From positions 496,001 to 560,000 of the forward strand of contig JAWKXU010000001.1 in assembly GCA_041396845.1 (NCBI GenBank): 64,000 bases of DNA, in the 5' to 3' direction. This document shows positions 26,848 through 35,487 of this stretch, piece by piece (positions within the stretch are counted from its first letter, which is position 1; each line of letters begins with the position of its first letter). Position numbers and translations under genes: made by a program. Below the pieces are notes generated by a model. It saw only the letters and a program-made list of their open reading frames with translations. It searched no databases and was not told where the DNA came from. This DNA comes from JAWKXU01 sp020446465 (GTDB taxonomy: Bacteria; Pseudomonadota; Alphaproteobacteria; Sphingomonadales; Sphingomonadaceae).

Positions 26848-27492
26848 TTATTCCAGACCCAGCGTTACTCGCGCCTGCCTCGCGATCTCATTGGCTCTCT
26901 GGATAGAAGGTCGCTGGTTAAGTCGTTGAAGATGATCGGCAAGATGCGGGAAGGGGGTGGTGTCGAAACCACCTTTCACAGCCACGCTCAGCGCCCATTG
27001 CAGGTAAGCATCGATGATCGACCATTCGCCCAGCCACCAGCCATGCTCGGCAATACGCGCTTCGGCATAGGCAAAAGATTTGCTCGCCAGTTTGATGGAC
27101 ATGGCGCGCACCGGCTCCGGCTCACCTTCGGTCAGACGGTGGGGGTTCAGGATACCGCGCACTTGCGGGTGCAGGGTGGCGCTACAGAATGAAAGGCCAC
27201 GGATGGCTTCCGCCCGGCCACGCGGGCTGCCGTCGGATGGCAGCAGTTTCGCTGCGGGCTTCAGCGCATCGATATAAGCGATGATTGCCACGTTTTCGGT
27301 CAGCAAGTCCCCGTCAATCAGGAGTGCGGGGACTTTGCCGAGCGGATTGACCTTGAGATAATCCGCCCCGGTCTGTTCCATTTTTGCAAGATTGACCAGC
27401 TTCAGGTCGTAATCGAGGCCCGCTTCTTCCAGCGCGCAAACAGTCACATGCGAACAGGCGGCGGGGAAATAGAACAGTGCAAGATCTGGCAT
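26848..27492 (-). CDS. Glutathione S-transferase family protein
   Basis: A 214-residue GST. The N-terminal thioredoxin-like domain (LALFYFPAACSHVTVCALEEAGLDY in part: FPAACSHV) carries the usual S/C-H catalytic region, and GKVPALLIDG with the cis-Pro plus LTENVAIIAYID for glutathione binding follow. The helical C-terminal domain includes FAYAEARIAEHGWWLGEWSIIDAYLQW (short core: GEWSIIDAY). This resembles beta-class bacterial GSTs. The ATG at 27492 follows an AAGG site; a TTG nine bases earlier is possible. It is divergent from the fusion regulator, and a functional link is only suggested by position. Confidence 0.88.
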   Translation of the reverse strand: MPDLALFYFPAACSHVTVCALEEAGLDYDLKLVNLAKMEQTGADYLKVNPLGKVPALLIDGDLLTENVAIIAYIDALKPAAKLLPSDGSPRGRAEAIRGLSFCSATLHPQVRGILNPHRLTEGEPEPVRAMSIKLASKSFAYAEARIAEHGWWLGEWSIIDAYLQWALSVAVKGGFDTTPFPHLADHLQRLNQRPSIQRANEIARQARVTLGLE

Positions 27493-27645
27493 GGTTTTCA
27501 ACCTTGGTGGTTTTCAGGCTCTGCCACAACAGTTAGCCTCGTGTTGCTGGCCATGCAATTGCATCGGGTGTGCGCATGGCCAAATCGCTGCATCCCATGA
27601 AAGAAGCAGTTGAGCGAACGAAAATGTCATCTTACGAAGGTCATA

Positions 27646-28692
27646 ATGCTGGACCTTAATGGCATATACAATTTTATGGTGGTTGCAGATCGCGGCGGGA
27701 TCAGTGCTGCTGCAAGAGCCACTGGAATATCCAAATCCAGAATCTCCAGACGCCTTGCGGCGCTCGAAGGGGAGCTCGGAATTGAACTGTTTGACCGCAA
27801 GGCTTCCGGCTTCCAGCTCACGCCGGCCGGTCATTCATTTCATGATCACTGCAACGGCTTGATCGAGGAGGCTGCCCGCATTGAGGAATTTTCCTGGCAG
27901 CCAGGGGGGAAGTCTGCTGTTGCCGAGAGTTCGGAGCAGGCAGCACGCGTGCCAGAGCTGGCGCCGCAACAAGATCAGGTGACTGGAACTGACAGTTCGC
28001 TCCGTCGCCAGGATGTGGTTCAACACCATATATTGCAGAACATCTGGAACCAAAGCCTGAAGCCCGGTGATAAACTTCCTGCCGAGCGTAAGCTTGCGGC
28101 TGAACTGAACATTTCCCGGCAATCGGTGCGCGAAGCAATTCGCAGCCTTGAAATGACGGGCGTGCTCGCCCTGCAACGCGGGCCGCAAGGCGGTTCTTTC
28201 GTTCGTCAGCCTGGGCCGGATGGTATCACCTATTCAATACGTAATATGCTGATTTTAGGGAACTTGCCTCTGGCTGATTTGCTACAGCTCAGGGCGTCAA
28301 TCTTTGGCCAGGCGGCAGAGCTTGCCGCAATATCTCCCGACAGATCGCATGTTGACGCACTTGAAGAGAACCTGAAGCAGCTCAAGATCGCAAACCGGAA
28401 CAAGCAGCCAAAAGACACCATCGCCCTAGCGACAGCGTTTTATAGAATTGCCGGCCATGCGTCAGGCAATCGCCTTCTCGCAATTCTTGTCGATGCGATT
28501 GCCAATATCATCGAGGAACTTTTGTCCAGTATGCAAGACTGGCCATTCGTCGTCGAAGGGGAGGTCGCCCGGCGAGAAGCGTTGAATGCTATCCGCGCGC
28601 GCGACGACAAGGCTGCCGGAGCGATAATTCGCGAGCACTGCACGCAAACCAATCCGGTGTTGCTGAAAGCGCGATTGTCGGGCGCCGCCTGA
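27646..28692 (+). CDS. Transcription regulator fusing a LysR-type HTH to a GntR/FCD (FadR-type) repressor
   Basis: A 348-residue protein of unusual composition. Residues 1-65 are a LysR-type winged HTH (MLDLNGIYNFMVVADRGG, SAAARATGISKSRISRRLAALEGELG in part, LFDRKASGFQLTPAG). After a polar linker (about 83-120) comes a GntR winged HTH (about 121-188: LKPGDKLPAERKLAAEL, SRQSVREAIRSLE, GPQGGSFV). Residues 205-345 are an FCD-like helical ligand domain. The FCD metal-site motif reads AFYRIAGHASGN, with Tyr where FadR-family members usually have His. The ATG at 27646 has an AAGG site. The downstream TonB receptor, preceded by a FadR-type palindrome, is a likely target. Confidence 0.85.
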   Translation: MLDLNGIYNFMVVADRGGISAAARATGISKSRISRRLAALEGELGIELFDRKASGFQLTPAGHSFHDHCNGLIEEAARIEEFSWQPGGKSAVAESSEQAARVPELAPQQDQVTGTDSSLRRQDVVQHHILQNIWNQSLKPGDKLPAERKLAAELNISRQSVREAIRSLEMTGVLALQRGPQGGSFVRQPGPDGITYSIRNMLILGNLPLADLLQLRASIFGQAAELAAISPDRSHVDALEENLKQLKIANRNKQPKDTIALATAFYRIAGHASGNRLLAILVDAIANIIEELLSSMQDWPFVVEGEVARREALNAIRARDDKAAGAIIREHCTQTNPVLLKARLSGAA

Positions 28693-28814
28693 AAATCGGA
28701 TTGAAAGCAGCCGGTGCAAGGTGTTGCAAATTGGCTACGTTCCCATGGGCATTATACAGCGTCGGCCAGTATATGCTTGACCCTGGCAAAGTGCTCCCGT
28801 TAACACCGGGCCAG

Positions 28815-28827
28815 TTGGTCGAACCAA
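28815..28827. promoter_or_regulatory. Perfect FadR-type palindrome (TTGGTCGAACCAA) before the TonB receptor
   Basis: A perfect 13-base palindrome that fits the TNGTnnnACNA operator consensus of FadR-subfamily GntR regulators. It lies 55 bases before the receptor ATG and just downstream of a possible promoter (TTGACC at 28777-28782 and TAACAC at 28801-28806). That is where a repressor would block transcription. The adjacent GntR/FCD fusion protein is the natural candidate to bind it; this is inference. Confidence 0.5.
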
Positions 28828-28881
28828 TTGTGTTATATTTGGGACACAAGATGTTCGGCTATCAAACCGGAGGGGATAATC

Positions 28882-31362
28882 ATGAAGAGTTCCGTTGCTT
28901 TCGGGCTGCGCTGCAGCGTGGCGGCTACTGCAATTGCGATCACTGCGGTCTCAGGTTCTGCCTGGGCGCAGGAAAGCGGTTTGAACGACAGCAATACGAT
29001 CGTCGTTACCGCTAATAAGCGCGAGCAGAATCTCAACGATGTCGGTTTGACAGTCACGGCAATCGGCGGCGAAGCGCTCAAAGAACGTAAAATTTCCTCG
29101 CTTGAGGATATTGCCTCGATCGTTCCCGGTCTCGCATTCTCGTCGAGCACCACCAACACGCCGATCTTCACGTTGCGCGGTATTGGTTTTCAGGAAAGCT
29201 CGCTGGGTGTCTATCCGGCCGTAAGCGTCTATCTCGATCAGACCCCGCTGCCTTTCCCGATCCTCGCTTCGCACTCCGCGTTCGATCTTGAGCGTGTCGA
29301 AGTTCTCAAAGGTCCGCAAGGCACGCTGTTCGGCCAGAACTCCACCGGCGGCGCAATCAACTATATCGCAGCCAAGCCCACGGATACCTGGCAGGCTGGC
29401 GGCGATATCAGCTATGGTCGCTTCAACACGATCGAAGGCAACGCTTTCGTGAGCGGACCTATTGGCGAGCGTGCAGGAATGCGTGTTGCAATCAATGGCC
29501 TGAATTCAGACGATTGGCAGAAGAGTATCACCCGCGACGATACGAACGGCCATAAATCCTATGTGGCCGGGCGCTTCCTGCTGGATGTTGAACCATCGGA
29601 TAATATCAAGCTGCAATTCAATGCAAACGGTTGGATCGACAAATCGCAGCCTCAGGCTCAGCAACTCATTTCGGTCAACCCGCAGAACCCGATCGACGGA
29701 TCAGAAGCTACATCGCGGATTGTCGCTTCATCCTTCTCGCCCAATAGCGCCCGCGCTGCCGACTGGACGCAAATGGCAATCGATCCGGGTACCGGTGTCA
29801 TTCTGACGCCCGAAGTTCCCTATGGCGGTGCGCCGGGCAACGGTGTTGGCGGCTATGTTGATGGAACCGGCAAACTCGTCAATTTCGAACCGTTTTCCGA
29901 TCGTCGCCTGTGGCAGCTCGCCATGCGGGCTGATATCGAACTGGGCGATCTGACACTGACCTCGCTGACATCCTATACCGATTTCGATCAGGAACAGCGT
30001 CTTGACCAGGATGGCAATGCGCTGGTGACATTCGACCTGGAAAAGGCCGACGGTTACATCAGGACATTCAACCAGGAACTGCGCCTCGCCAACGACACGG
30101 CTTCTCAGATCAGGTGGTTGATCGGTGCAAACTATGAAGACAGCACCACTTATGAAGATCAGGCTCTGCGCTATTTCGACAACTCGAACTTCAGCCCCGG
30201 CCTGAACTGGATCAACTACAGTGGTGTGACCAATCGTCAGGATATTGAAAACTGGGCAGTCTTCGCCAATCTCGAATTCGACGTGACTGAACAACTGACA
30301 CTCAAGGCATCCGGACGCTACACTGAAAGCACGATCGATTCCTCGATTTGCTCTTACACGTCGGATACGGGTCGTGTGGAAACGCTGTTCGGTGGTGCGG
30401 GCGTCAACGGCACCTGCTTTACCTTCGATGAAAACTTCCAGAATGGCCCGCCGATTACAAACACGCTGAAGGAAGATAACGTTTCCTGGCGCTTTGGCCT
30501 CGATTACAAGGTCAACCCGGATGTGCTGCTCTATGCCAACGTGTCGCGCGGCTACAAGGCTGGCAGCTTTCCCAGCCTGTCGGTTGCCAGCTATATCGGT
30601 ATGCTTCCGGTTACACAGGAATCGGTGACAGCTTACGAAGGCGGTTTCAAGGCGTCGCTGGCTGATCGTCGGATCCAGTTGAACGCAGCCGCGTTTTACT
30701 ATGATTACAAAGACAAGCAGATCCGTGGTAAGCTGAGAGATCCTACTTTTGGCGGTCTGGATGCACTCATCAACATTCCCAAGTCCCGCATTTTCGGTGC
30801 AGAAGCAGATATTACTGTCCGGCCTGTCGATGGACTGACGTTGAATGCAGCTGTCACCTATCTTGATTCCAAGGTCACTCAAAACCCACCGGGTGAGTCT
30901 GCACCGGGTGCGTTTGATGGCCGCGATTACAATATCTACGGGCTTAAGGACAATTTCGAGGGTGATCCACTGCCCTTCACTCCCAAATGGTCGGGCGTAG
31001 TCAACCTCGATTACCGGCACGAGATGGAATCGGATGGTGCGGTGTTCTTTGGGGCTACCGTCAACGCTCGCTCGCATTCCGACGCTGTCATCGGTGCGAA
31101 CCGCATTGCGTTTCCTTATTCCGCTACATCGTTCACACGCCCTGATCTTGACGGGAATGTCTTCAACATCAAAGGCTACACCACGGTCGATGCGCGCCTG
31201 GGTTATGAGGCGGATGGCGGGGCATGGAAGGTCATGTTGTGGGGCAAAAACATATTTGACACTTACTACTGGACCACAGTTATTCCTTCGAACGATTCAC
31301 AGGCAAGGTTCGCAGGTATGCCGGCAACCTACGGTGTGACGTTCGGCTTCAAAATACAGTAA
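28882..31362 (+). CDS. TonB-dependent outer-membrane receptor
   Basis: An 826-residue receptor that imports a substrate across the outer membrane using TonB energy. A signal peptide (to about residue 29, AWAQESG) is followed by a TonB-box-like NTIVVTANKREQ, the plug domain (LKGPQGTLFGQNSTGGAINYI region with GPQGTLFG and STGGAI) and a 22-strand barrel ending in an aromatic-rich strand, MPATYGVTFGFKIQ. There is no N-terminal signalling extension, so it is not a sigma/anti-sigma transducer. The ATG at 28882 has a GGAGG site. The substrate is unknown; in sphingomonads such receptors often take up aromatic compounds or oligosaccharides rather than iron. Confidence 0.93.
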   Translation: MKSSVAFGLRCSVAATAIAITAVSGSAWAQESGLNDSNTIVVTANKREQNLNDVGLTVTAIGGEALKERKISSLEDIASIVPGLAFSSSTTNTPIFTLRGIGFQESSLGVYPAVSVYLDQTPLPFPILASHSAFDLERVEVLKGPQGTLFGQNSTGGAINYIAAKPTDTWQAGGDISYGRFNTIEGNAFVSGPIGERAGMRVAINGLNSDDWQKSITRDDTNGHKSYVAGRFLLDVEPSDNIKLQFNANGWIDKSQPQAQQLISVNPQNPIDGSEATSRIVASSFSPNSARAADWTQMAIDPGTGVILTPEVPYGGAPGNGVGGYVDGTGKLVNFEPFSDRRLWQLAMRADIELGDLTLTSLTSYTDFDQEQRLDQDGNALVTFDLEKADGYIRTFNQELRLANDTASQIRWLIGANYEDSTTYEDQALRYFDNSNFSPGLNWINYSGVTNRQDIENWAVFANLEFDVTEQLTLKASGRYTESTIDSSICSYTSDTGRVETLFGGAGVNGTCFTFDENFQNGPPITNTLKEDNVSWRFGLDYKVNPDVLLYANVSRGYKAGSFPSLSVASYIGMLPVTQESVTAYEGGFKASLADRRIQLNAAAFYYDYKDKQIRGKLRDPTFGGLDALINIPKSRIFGAEADITVRPVDGLTLNAAVTYLDSKVTQNPPGESAPGAFDGRDYNIYGLKDNFEGDPLPFTPKWSGVVNLDYRHEMESDGAVFFGATVNARSHSDAVIGANRIAFPYSATSFTRPDLDGNVFNIKGYTTVDARLGYEADGGAWKVMLWGKNIFDTYYWTTVIPSNDSQARFAGMPATYGVTFGFKIQ

Positions 31363-31390
31363 GACTCTGCGATACGCAGATGAACGCATT

Positions 31391-31416
31391 AAGGGGGCCA
31401 ATCGGCCCCCTTTTTT
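31391..31416 (+). terminator. Rho-independent terminator after the TonB receptor
   Basis: A GC-rich stem, GGGGGCC/GGCCCCC, with a short loop is followed by six T residues, 28 bases after the receptor stop. A classic intrinsic terminator. Confidence 0.9.
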
Positions 31417-31423
31417 ACACCCC

Positions 31424-31562
31424 GGCCCACAGGTGGGTTCGGCCCATTCGGGCGCTGACAGCGTTGCTCCGCCTGGAAAGAGGCCCGCTCTTCCTGCAGC
31501 TTCGCGCTATCGTAGCCTCCGACCGGCACGAACCGTGGCTCACACGGAATTTGTCCACGTCG
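31424..31562 (-). repeat. MITE-like element, copy 2 (degenerate, partial, inverted)
   Basis: About 139 bp whose reverse complement matches the left half of the element at 24073-24338. The terminal GTGGACAAATTCCGTG block, the GCAGGAAGAGCGGG core and the GCGCCCGAATGGGCC arm are shared. Two differences stand out: the outermost bases of the terminal repeat have decayed, and the inner arm near the end is replaced by unrelated sequence. The right-hand 120 bp of copy 1 are absent. It directly follows the receptor terminator. Confidence 0.75.
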
Positions 31563-31681
31563 TTTGTGACACGCGATCTGTTGATCGTAATGTGCGTGGG
31601 GATGCCCACAAGGCTGTCATGGCGAAGATCTGTGCTTGTTAGATGGAAAATGGCATAATGAGCATAAAGGATTGAATATCT

Positions 31682-32150
31682 ATGCAAATTGCGTCCGTTT
31701 CACCCTTGCCTTTCCCGTTCATGATCTGGCTTCGGCGCGCTCATTCTGGGGTGAGGTTGTGGGTTGCGCTGAAGGTCGTAGTTCAGAAAATTGGATAGAC
31801 TTCAATTTTTACGGTCATCAGATCGTGGTCATTTCGTTCCGGGTATGGAAGCGCCTGATTCAGGTTCCAACAACATCGACGGCGAAGACGTGCCGGTGCC
31901 ACACTTTGGGATCGTACTTGCAATGAAGGATTGGCTGATCTGAGTGCATCGACTGAAAGGACGCTGGCACGAAATTCATCATTGAACCTGTTGATCAGGT
32001 TCCGCGTCTGCCCGGCGAGCAGGCAACAATGTTCTTCGTGGATCCATAATGCGCAATCGAAATGAAAGTCCCACATTGCAAGGGGGAGATGGTAATTTTC
32101 GCGTCGGAATCTGGGAAGCGGCAACAGCATAAGTCCCGTATTACAGATTA
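31682..32150 (+). pseudogene. Decayed VOC-family (glyoxalase/bleomycin-resistance fold) gene
   Basis: Translated pieces in different frames follow one another in the order of a VOC dioxygenase-like protein: FTLAFPVHDLASARSFWG and WIDFNFYGHQIVV, then DVPVPHFGIVL ending at a stop, then FIIEPVDQVPRLPGEQATMF and FVDP followed by a stop, then AIEMKV. At least three frameshifts or stops, including one right after the ATG at 31682, break the frame. The gene is therefore not functional. It lies between the degenerate repeat and tRNA-Val, in a stretch that looks eroded. Confidence 0.75.
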
Positions 32151-32213
32151 GGGTGTGTTTTTCATACTTGTTTCATACATGGCTGCATGAGATCAATTAA
32201 GTTATTGAAATCA

Positions 32214-32288
32214 TGGTGGGCGCGGCAAGGATTGAACTTGCGACCCCACCCGTGTGAAGGGTGTGCTCTACCACTGAGCTACGCGCCC
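32214..32288 (-). tRNA. tRNA-Val (anticodon CAC)
   Basis: On the minus strand the acceptor stem GGGCGCG pairs with CGCGCCC. The D arm (GCTCAGTGGTAGAGC), the anticodon arm (CACCC TTCACAC GGGTG, anticodon CAC) and the T arm with GTTCAATCC are intact. The ACCA end is encoded. Total 75 nt. Confidence 0.95.
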
Positions 32289-32393
32289 GTCGGCGGCATG
32301 GCACCTGCGATTGAGGTCATTGCCGGACAGGCGCGCGCCTTTGCCATGCCCGCGGCTCGATGACAAGCAGAGATGTTGCGCTTGGCCCGGTCG

Positions 32394-34304
32394 TTACATC
32401 GCAAAAATGCGTGTCAGCAGTTCTCTTGATAAGGGTTCTGCCGCAATGTGGCCTGAAAGCCCTGTCTTGCTGGCTGTCAGGCGCGGCAGGGACGGGCAGT
32501 TGAGGCAATAGGCCTGGGCGTTGCGGCTGCCCAGTAACAGCTCCACTTCGCGCGTCAGCCCTGCAAAAAGGTTTGCCCGCCTTGAGGATAGCAGAGCGAT
32601 AATGTCCATGCCGGCGGTCTCCTGCCCCTTGCCGCTACCCTGCATCAGTTGCTGCAACACGCTGTGATAGGGGTCGAGCTTTGTGCCAAGGTAGGATGCG
32701 TGCCACTCCCCATCGCCAAGCCCGGCCTGCTTTGCGACCCAGCCCAGCGCATCGTCCAGGCTGCCATACTGGTCAACCAGACCGATCTGACGCGCGGCGC
32801 CGCCATCCCAGACCTGGCCCTGGGCAACGCGGTTGATTTCGGTCGCGCTCTTGCCACGCGAACGGGCGACGATGGTCAGGAACCGGGCATAAATATCTTC
32901 CACCGCAGCTTGGGCCATGGCTTCAGCTTGCGGCGTCAGCCCGCCCAGCAAATCGGGTTGACCTGAAAGCGGCGTGGTCTTGACCCCGTCCGATGTCACG
33001 CCGAACTGACCCAGCGTGTTTTCAAACGTGGGGATCACGGCAAAAACCCCGATCGAGCCGGTAATCGTATCGGGTTCTGCAAAAATGCGGTCAGCCGGAG
33101 TCGATACCCAATAGCCGCCACTGGCCGCAACGTTGGCCATGGATACGGCAACGGGGATCTTGCGGGCCTTGTGCCGCATGATCGCGCGGCGGATTTCCTC
33201 TGACGCGCTGACCGAACCACCCGGCGAATCCACCCGGACAACCAGCCCTGCAATATCATCATCGGAAAGGGCATCATGCAGCAGCCCGGCAATCCTGTCG
33301 CCGCCGGCCATTCCCGGCCCTGCTTTGCCATCCACGATTTCACCTGCCACCGTGATAACCGCAATTGCCTTGCCAGATTGCGAGGGTTTGTTAGCGGCAA
33401 GCCATGGGGCGAGGGCGGTATGGGCAAAGTTGCCCGGTGCCGCGTCGCCACTGTCCGCGCCTGCAATTTCCGCAACGCGCTGACCAAAAGCGATGCGGTC
33501 GCCCAGCCGATCGACCAGCCCGGCAGCCAGCGCGGCCCTGGCCGCATTGCCCCGGCTGGCCTTCAGCCATGCGACCGGGTCATCGGTTATCATGTCGAGA
33601 TTGGCCTTGGGCCGGGCTTTTTGGACATCGGCCTGCCATTCTTCCCACAAGGTATCGTAAAGGGCAGTGTAGTTTCGCCGCGCTTCGGGCGACATATCGT
33701 TGCGGGTAAATGGCTCTACGGCTGACTTGTATGTGCCCACGCGCAAGATGTGCGCGTTGACTTTCAGTTTTTCCAGCAGGCCGCCGAAATAGGGACGGTC
33801 GCCGCCGGGGCCAGTCACCACGGCGCCGCCCATCGGGTCCACCCAGACTTCGTTGGCGTGGGCAGCCAGCATCACCCCGCTGTCGATATAGCCGTTGGCA
33901 AATGCGAGAACGGGCTTGCCCGATGCGCGAAACCGGTCAAGCGCTGCGCCTACTTCGGAAAGGTGGACCTGCCCGCCGCCCATGAAGCGCGACAGGTCGA
34001 GTACGATAGCCTTGATCCGCTTGTCGCCGGAGGCTGTGTCAATCGCGCGAATCAGATCGCGCGCCGGATATTCGCCTGCGATGTCCGCGCCGGAGAGCAA
34101 AATCTGTAGCGGATCAATTTCGGATGCTTCCTCGACAATCGTACCGTCAAGGTCGAGCAGCAGGGCGCCTTCATGGACTGCGCCGGGGTTGGGCCGCGCG
34201 GTCAGACCCGCATAGAGCAGGGCAAAGAACAGCAGCATGAACAGCAGAACCAGCGCATCCTTGATCCCGACCAGCAGCCGCCAGACCTTGCCTGCAAATG
34301 TCAT
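32394..34304 (-). CDS. sppA: Signal peptide peptidase SppA, 67-kDa type
   Basis: A membrane-bound Ser/Lys protease that degrades released signal peptides. It has 636 residues: an N-terminal membrane anchor (about 13-33), an N-terminal S49 repeat with the catalytic Lys193 (RVGTYKSAVEPF) and a C-terminal S49 repeat with the nucleophile Ser395 (AASGGYW), after VDSPGGSVSASEE. This is the double-domain form found in E. coli and many alphaproteobacteria. The last 50 residues (from about 585) are less conserved. The start at 34304 fits the family, and pyrB is divergent from it. Confidence 0.93.
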   Translation of the reverse strand: MTFAGKVWRLLVGIKDALVLLFMLLFFALLYAGLTARPNPGAVHEGALLLDLDGTIVEEASEIDPLQILLSGADIAGEYPARDLIRAIDTASGDKRIKAIVLDLSRFMGGGQVHLSEVGAALDRFRASGKPVLAFANGYIDSGVMLAAHANEVWVDPMGGAVVTGPGGDRPYFGGLLEKLKVNAHILRVGTYKSAVEPFTRNDMSPEARRNYTALYDTLWEEWQADVQKARPKANLDMITDDPVAWLKASRGNAARAALAAGLVDRLGDRIAFGQRVAEIAGADSGDAAPGNFAHTALAPWLAANKPSQSGKAIAVITVAGEIVDGKAGPGMAGGDRIAGLLHDALSDDDIAGLVVRVDSPGGSVSASEEIRRAIMRHKARKIPVAVSMANVAASGGYWVSTPADRIFAEPDTITGSIGVFAVIPTFENTLGQFGVTSDGVKTTPLSGQPDLLGGLTPQAEAMAQAAVEDIYARFLTIVARSRGKSATEINRVAQGQVWDGGAARQIGLVDQYGSLDDALGWVAKQAGLGDGEWHASYLGTKLDPYHSVLQQLMQGSGKGQETAGMDIIALLSSRRANLFAGLTREVELLLGSRNAQAYCLNCPSLPRLTASKTGLSGHIAAEPLSRELLTRIFAM

Positions 34305-34455
34305 GCTTTCGTCCCGTTCCTTCAGATGCGAATGCTGGCCCGCAAGGCTGCATTGATCGCGCTTCTAGCAGATGATTGCACGAAGGCGACAGGGTATCGG
34401 CGCGCGTCGAATCTCCTTGAGCAGAGGCGTGGGTGTCGTTATGGGCGTGGCTTTA

Positions 34456-35487
34456 ATGACTTCGTTGCCGCCATCTCCTGCCGCTGACCGTTATCCGGCT
34501 GGCAGCCTCGCTTTTCCGCATCGCGGATTGCTGGGGATCGGGGAACTGCAAACCCACGAAATCCTGTTCCTGCTGGATGAGGCTGAACAGTGGGTCGCGC
34601 TCAACCGTCGCTCTGCCAAACATGCAGAGGCGTTGAGCGGTCTTACCATCATCAACGCCTTTTTCGAAAACTCCACGCGCACCCTGCTAAGTTTCGAGAT
34701 CGCGGGCAAACGGCTCGGTGCAGACGTTGTCAACATGCATGCCGCGCAGTCCAGCGTGAAGAAGGGCGAAACGCTGATCGACACGGCGATGACGCTCAAT
34801 GCCATGCGGGCCGATGCGATTGTGATTCGCCACGCCAGTTCGGGTGCGGTGCGATTGATCGCGGACAAGGTCGATTGCCCGGTCGTCAACGCGGGCGATG
34901 GCAGCCACGAACACCCGACGCAGGCGCTGCTCGATGCGCTAACCTTGCGAAATGCCTTGCGCGAACGCGGGCGAAGCGAACTGAACGGCGTGCGGGTGAC
35001 GATCTGCGGCGATATCCTGCACAGCCGGGTGGCGCGATCCAACATCCTGTGCCTTTCCGCGCTGGGGGCGATGGTGCGCGTCTGTGCGCCGCCCGCGCTG
35101 ATGCCCGCTGCGATTGAGGCACTGGGGGCAGAGCCGTTCCATGATTTCGATGCCGCGCTGGAAGGGGCGGACGTGGTGATGATGCTGCGCCTCCAGAATG
35201 AACGGATGGACGGCCAATTCATCCCCAGTCCGCGCGAATACCGGCATCTCTACGGGTTGACCGCGCAGCGCCTGGCACGCTGCGAACAAGGCGTGCTCGT
35301 CATGCACCCCGGCCCGATGAACCGCGGCGTGGAGATTGACAGCGACGTGGCTGACCTTGTTGGCACCAGCCTTATTACCCGTCAGGTTGAAATGGGCGTG
35401 GCGATCCGCATGGCCTGCCTTGAGGTGCTGACGCGGCGTGCGCGCGGCGTGCCGGGCTGGGGTGACGGGCAGGGGGCGCTGGTATGA
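34456..35487 (+). CDS. pyrB: Aspartate carbamoyltransferase catalytic subunit
   Basis: Condenses carbamoyl phosphate with aspartate in pyrimidine synthesis. It has about 343 residues. The carbamoyl-phosphate loop FFENSTRTLLSFE, RHPSSG-like RHASSGAV, HPTQALLD and the C-terminal HPGPMNRGVEI are all intact. The ATG at 34456 (MTSLPPSPA) is preferred because family similarity begins soon after; in-frame starts at 34441 and earlier are possible and no start has a strong ribosome site. The stop overlaps the downstream pyrC-like gene by 4 bp. No pyrI is present. Confidence 0.94.
   Translation: MTSLPPSPAADRYPAGSLAFPHRGLLGIGELQTHEILFLLDEAEQWVALNRRSAKHAEALSGLTIINAFFENSTRTLLSFEIAGKRLGADVVNMHAAQSSVKKGETLIDTAMTLNAMRADAIVIRHASSGAVRLIADKVDCPVVNAGDGSHEHPTQALLDALTLRNALRERGRSELNGVRVTICGDILHSRVARSNILCLSALGAMVRVCAPPALMPAAIEALGAEPFHDFDAALEGADVVMMLRLQNERMDGQFIPSPREYRHLYGLTAQRLARCEQGVLVMHPGPMNRGVEIDSDVADLVGTSLITRQVEMGVAIRMACLEVLTRRARGVPGWGDGQGALV

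Noticed and set aside
29728..31077. Long open frame (449 codons) antisense to the TonB receptor
   Set aside because: No ribosome site or motif; the receptor frame on the plus strand is complete and explains the sequence.
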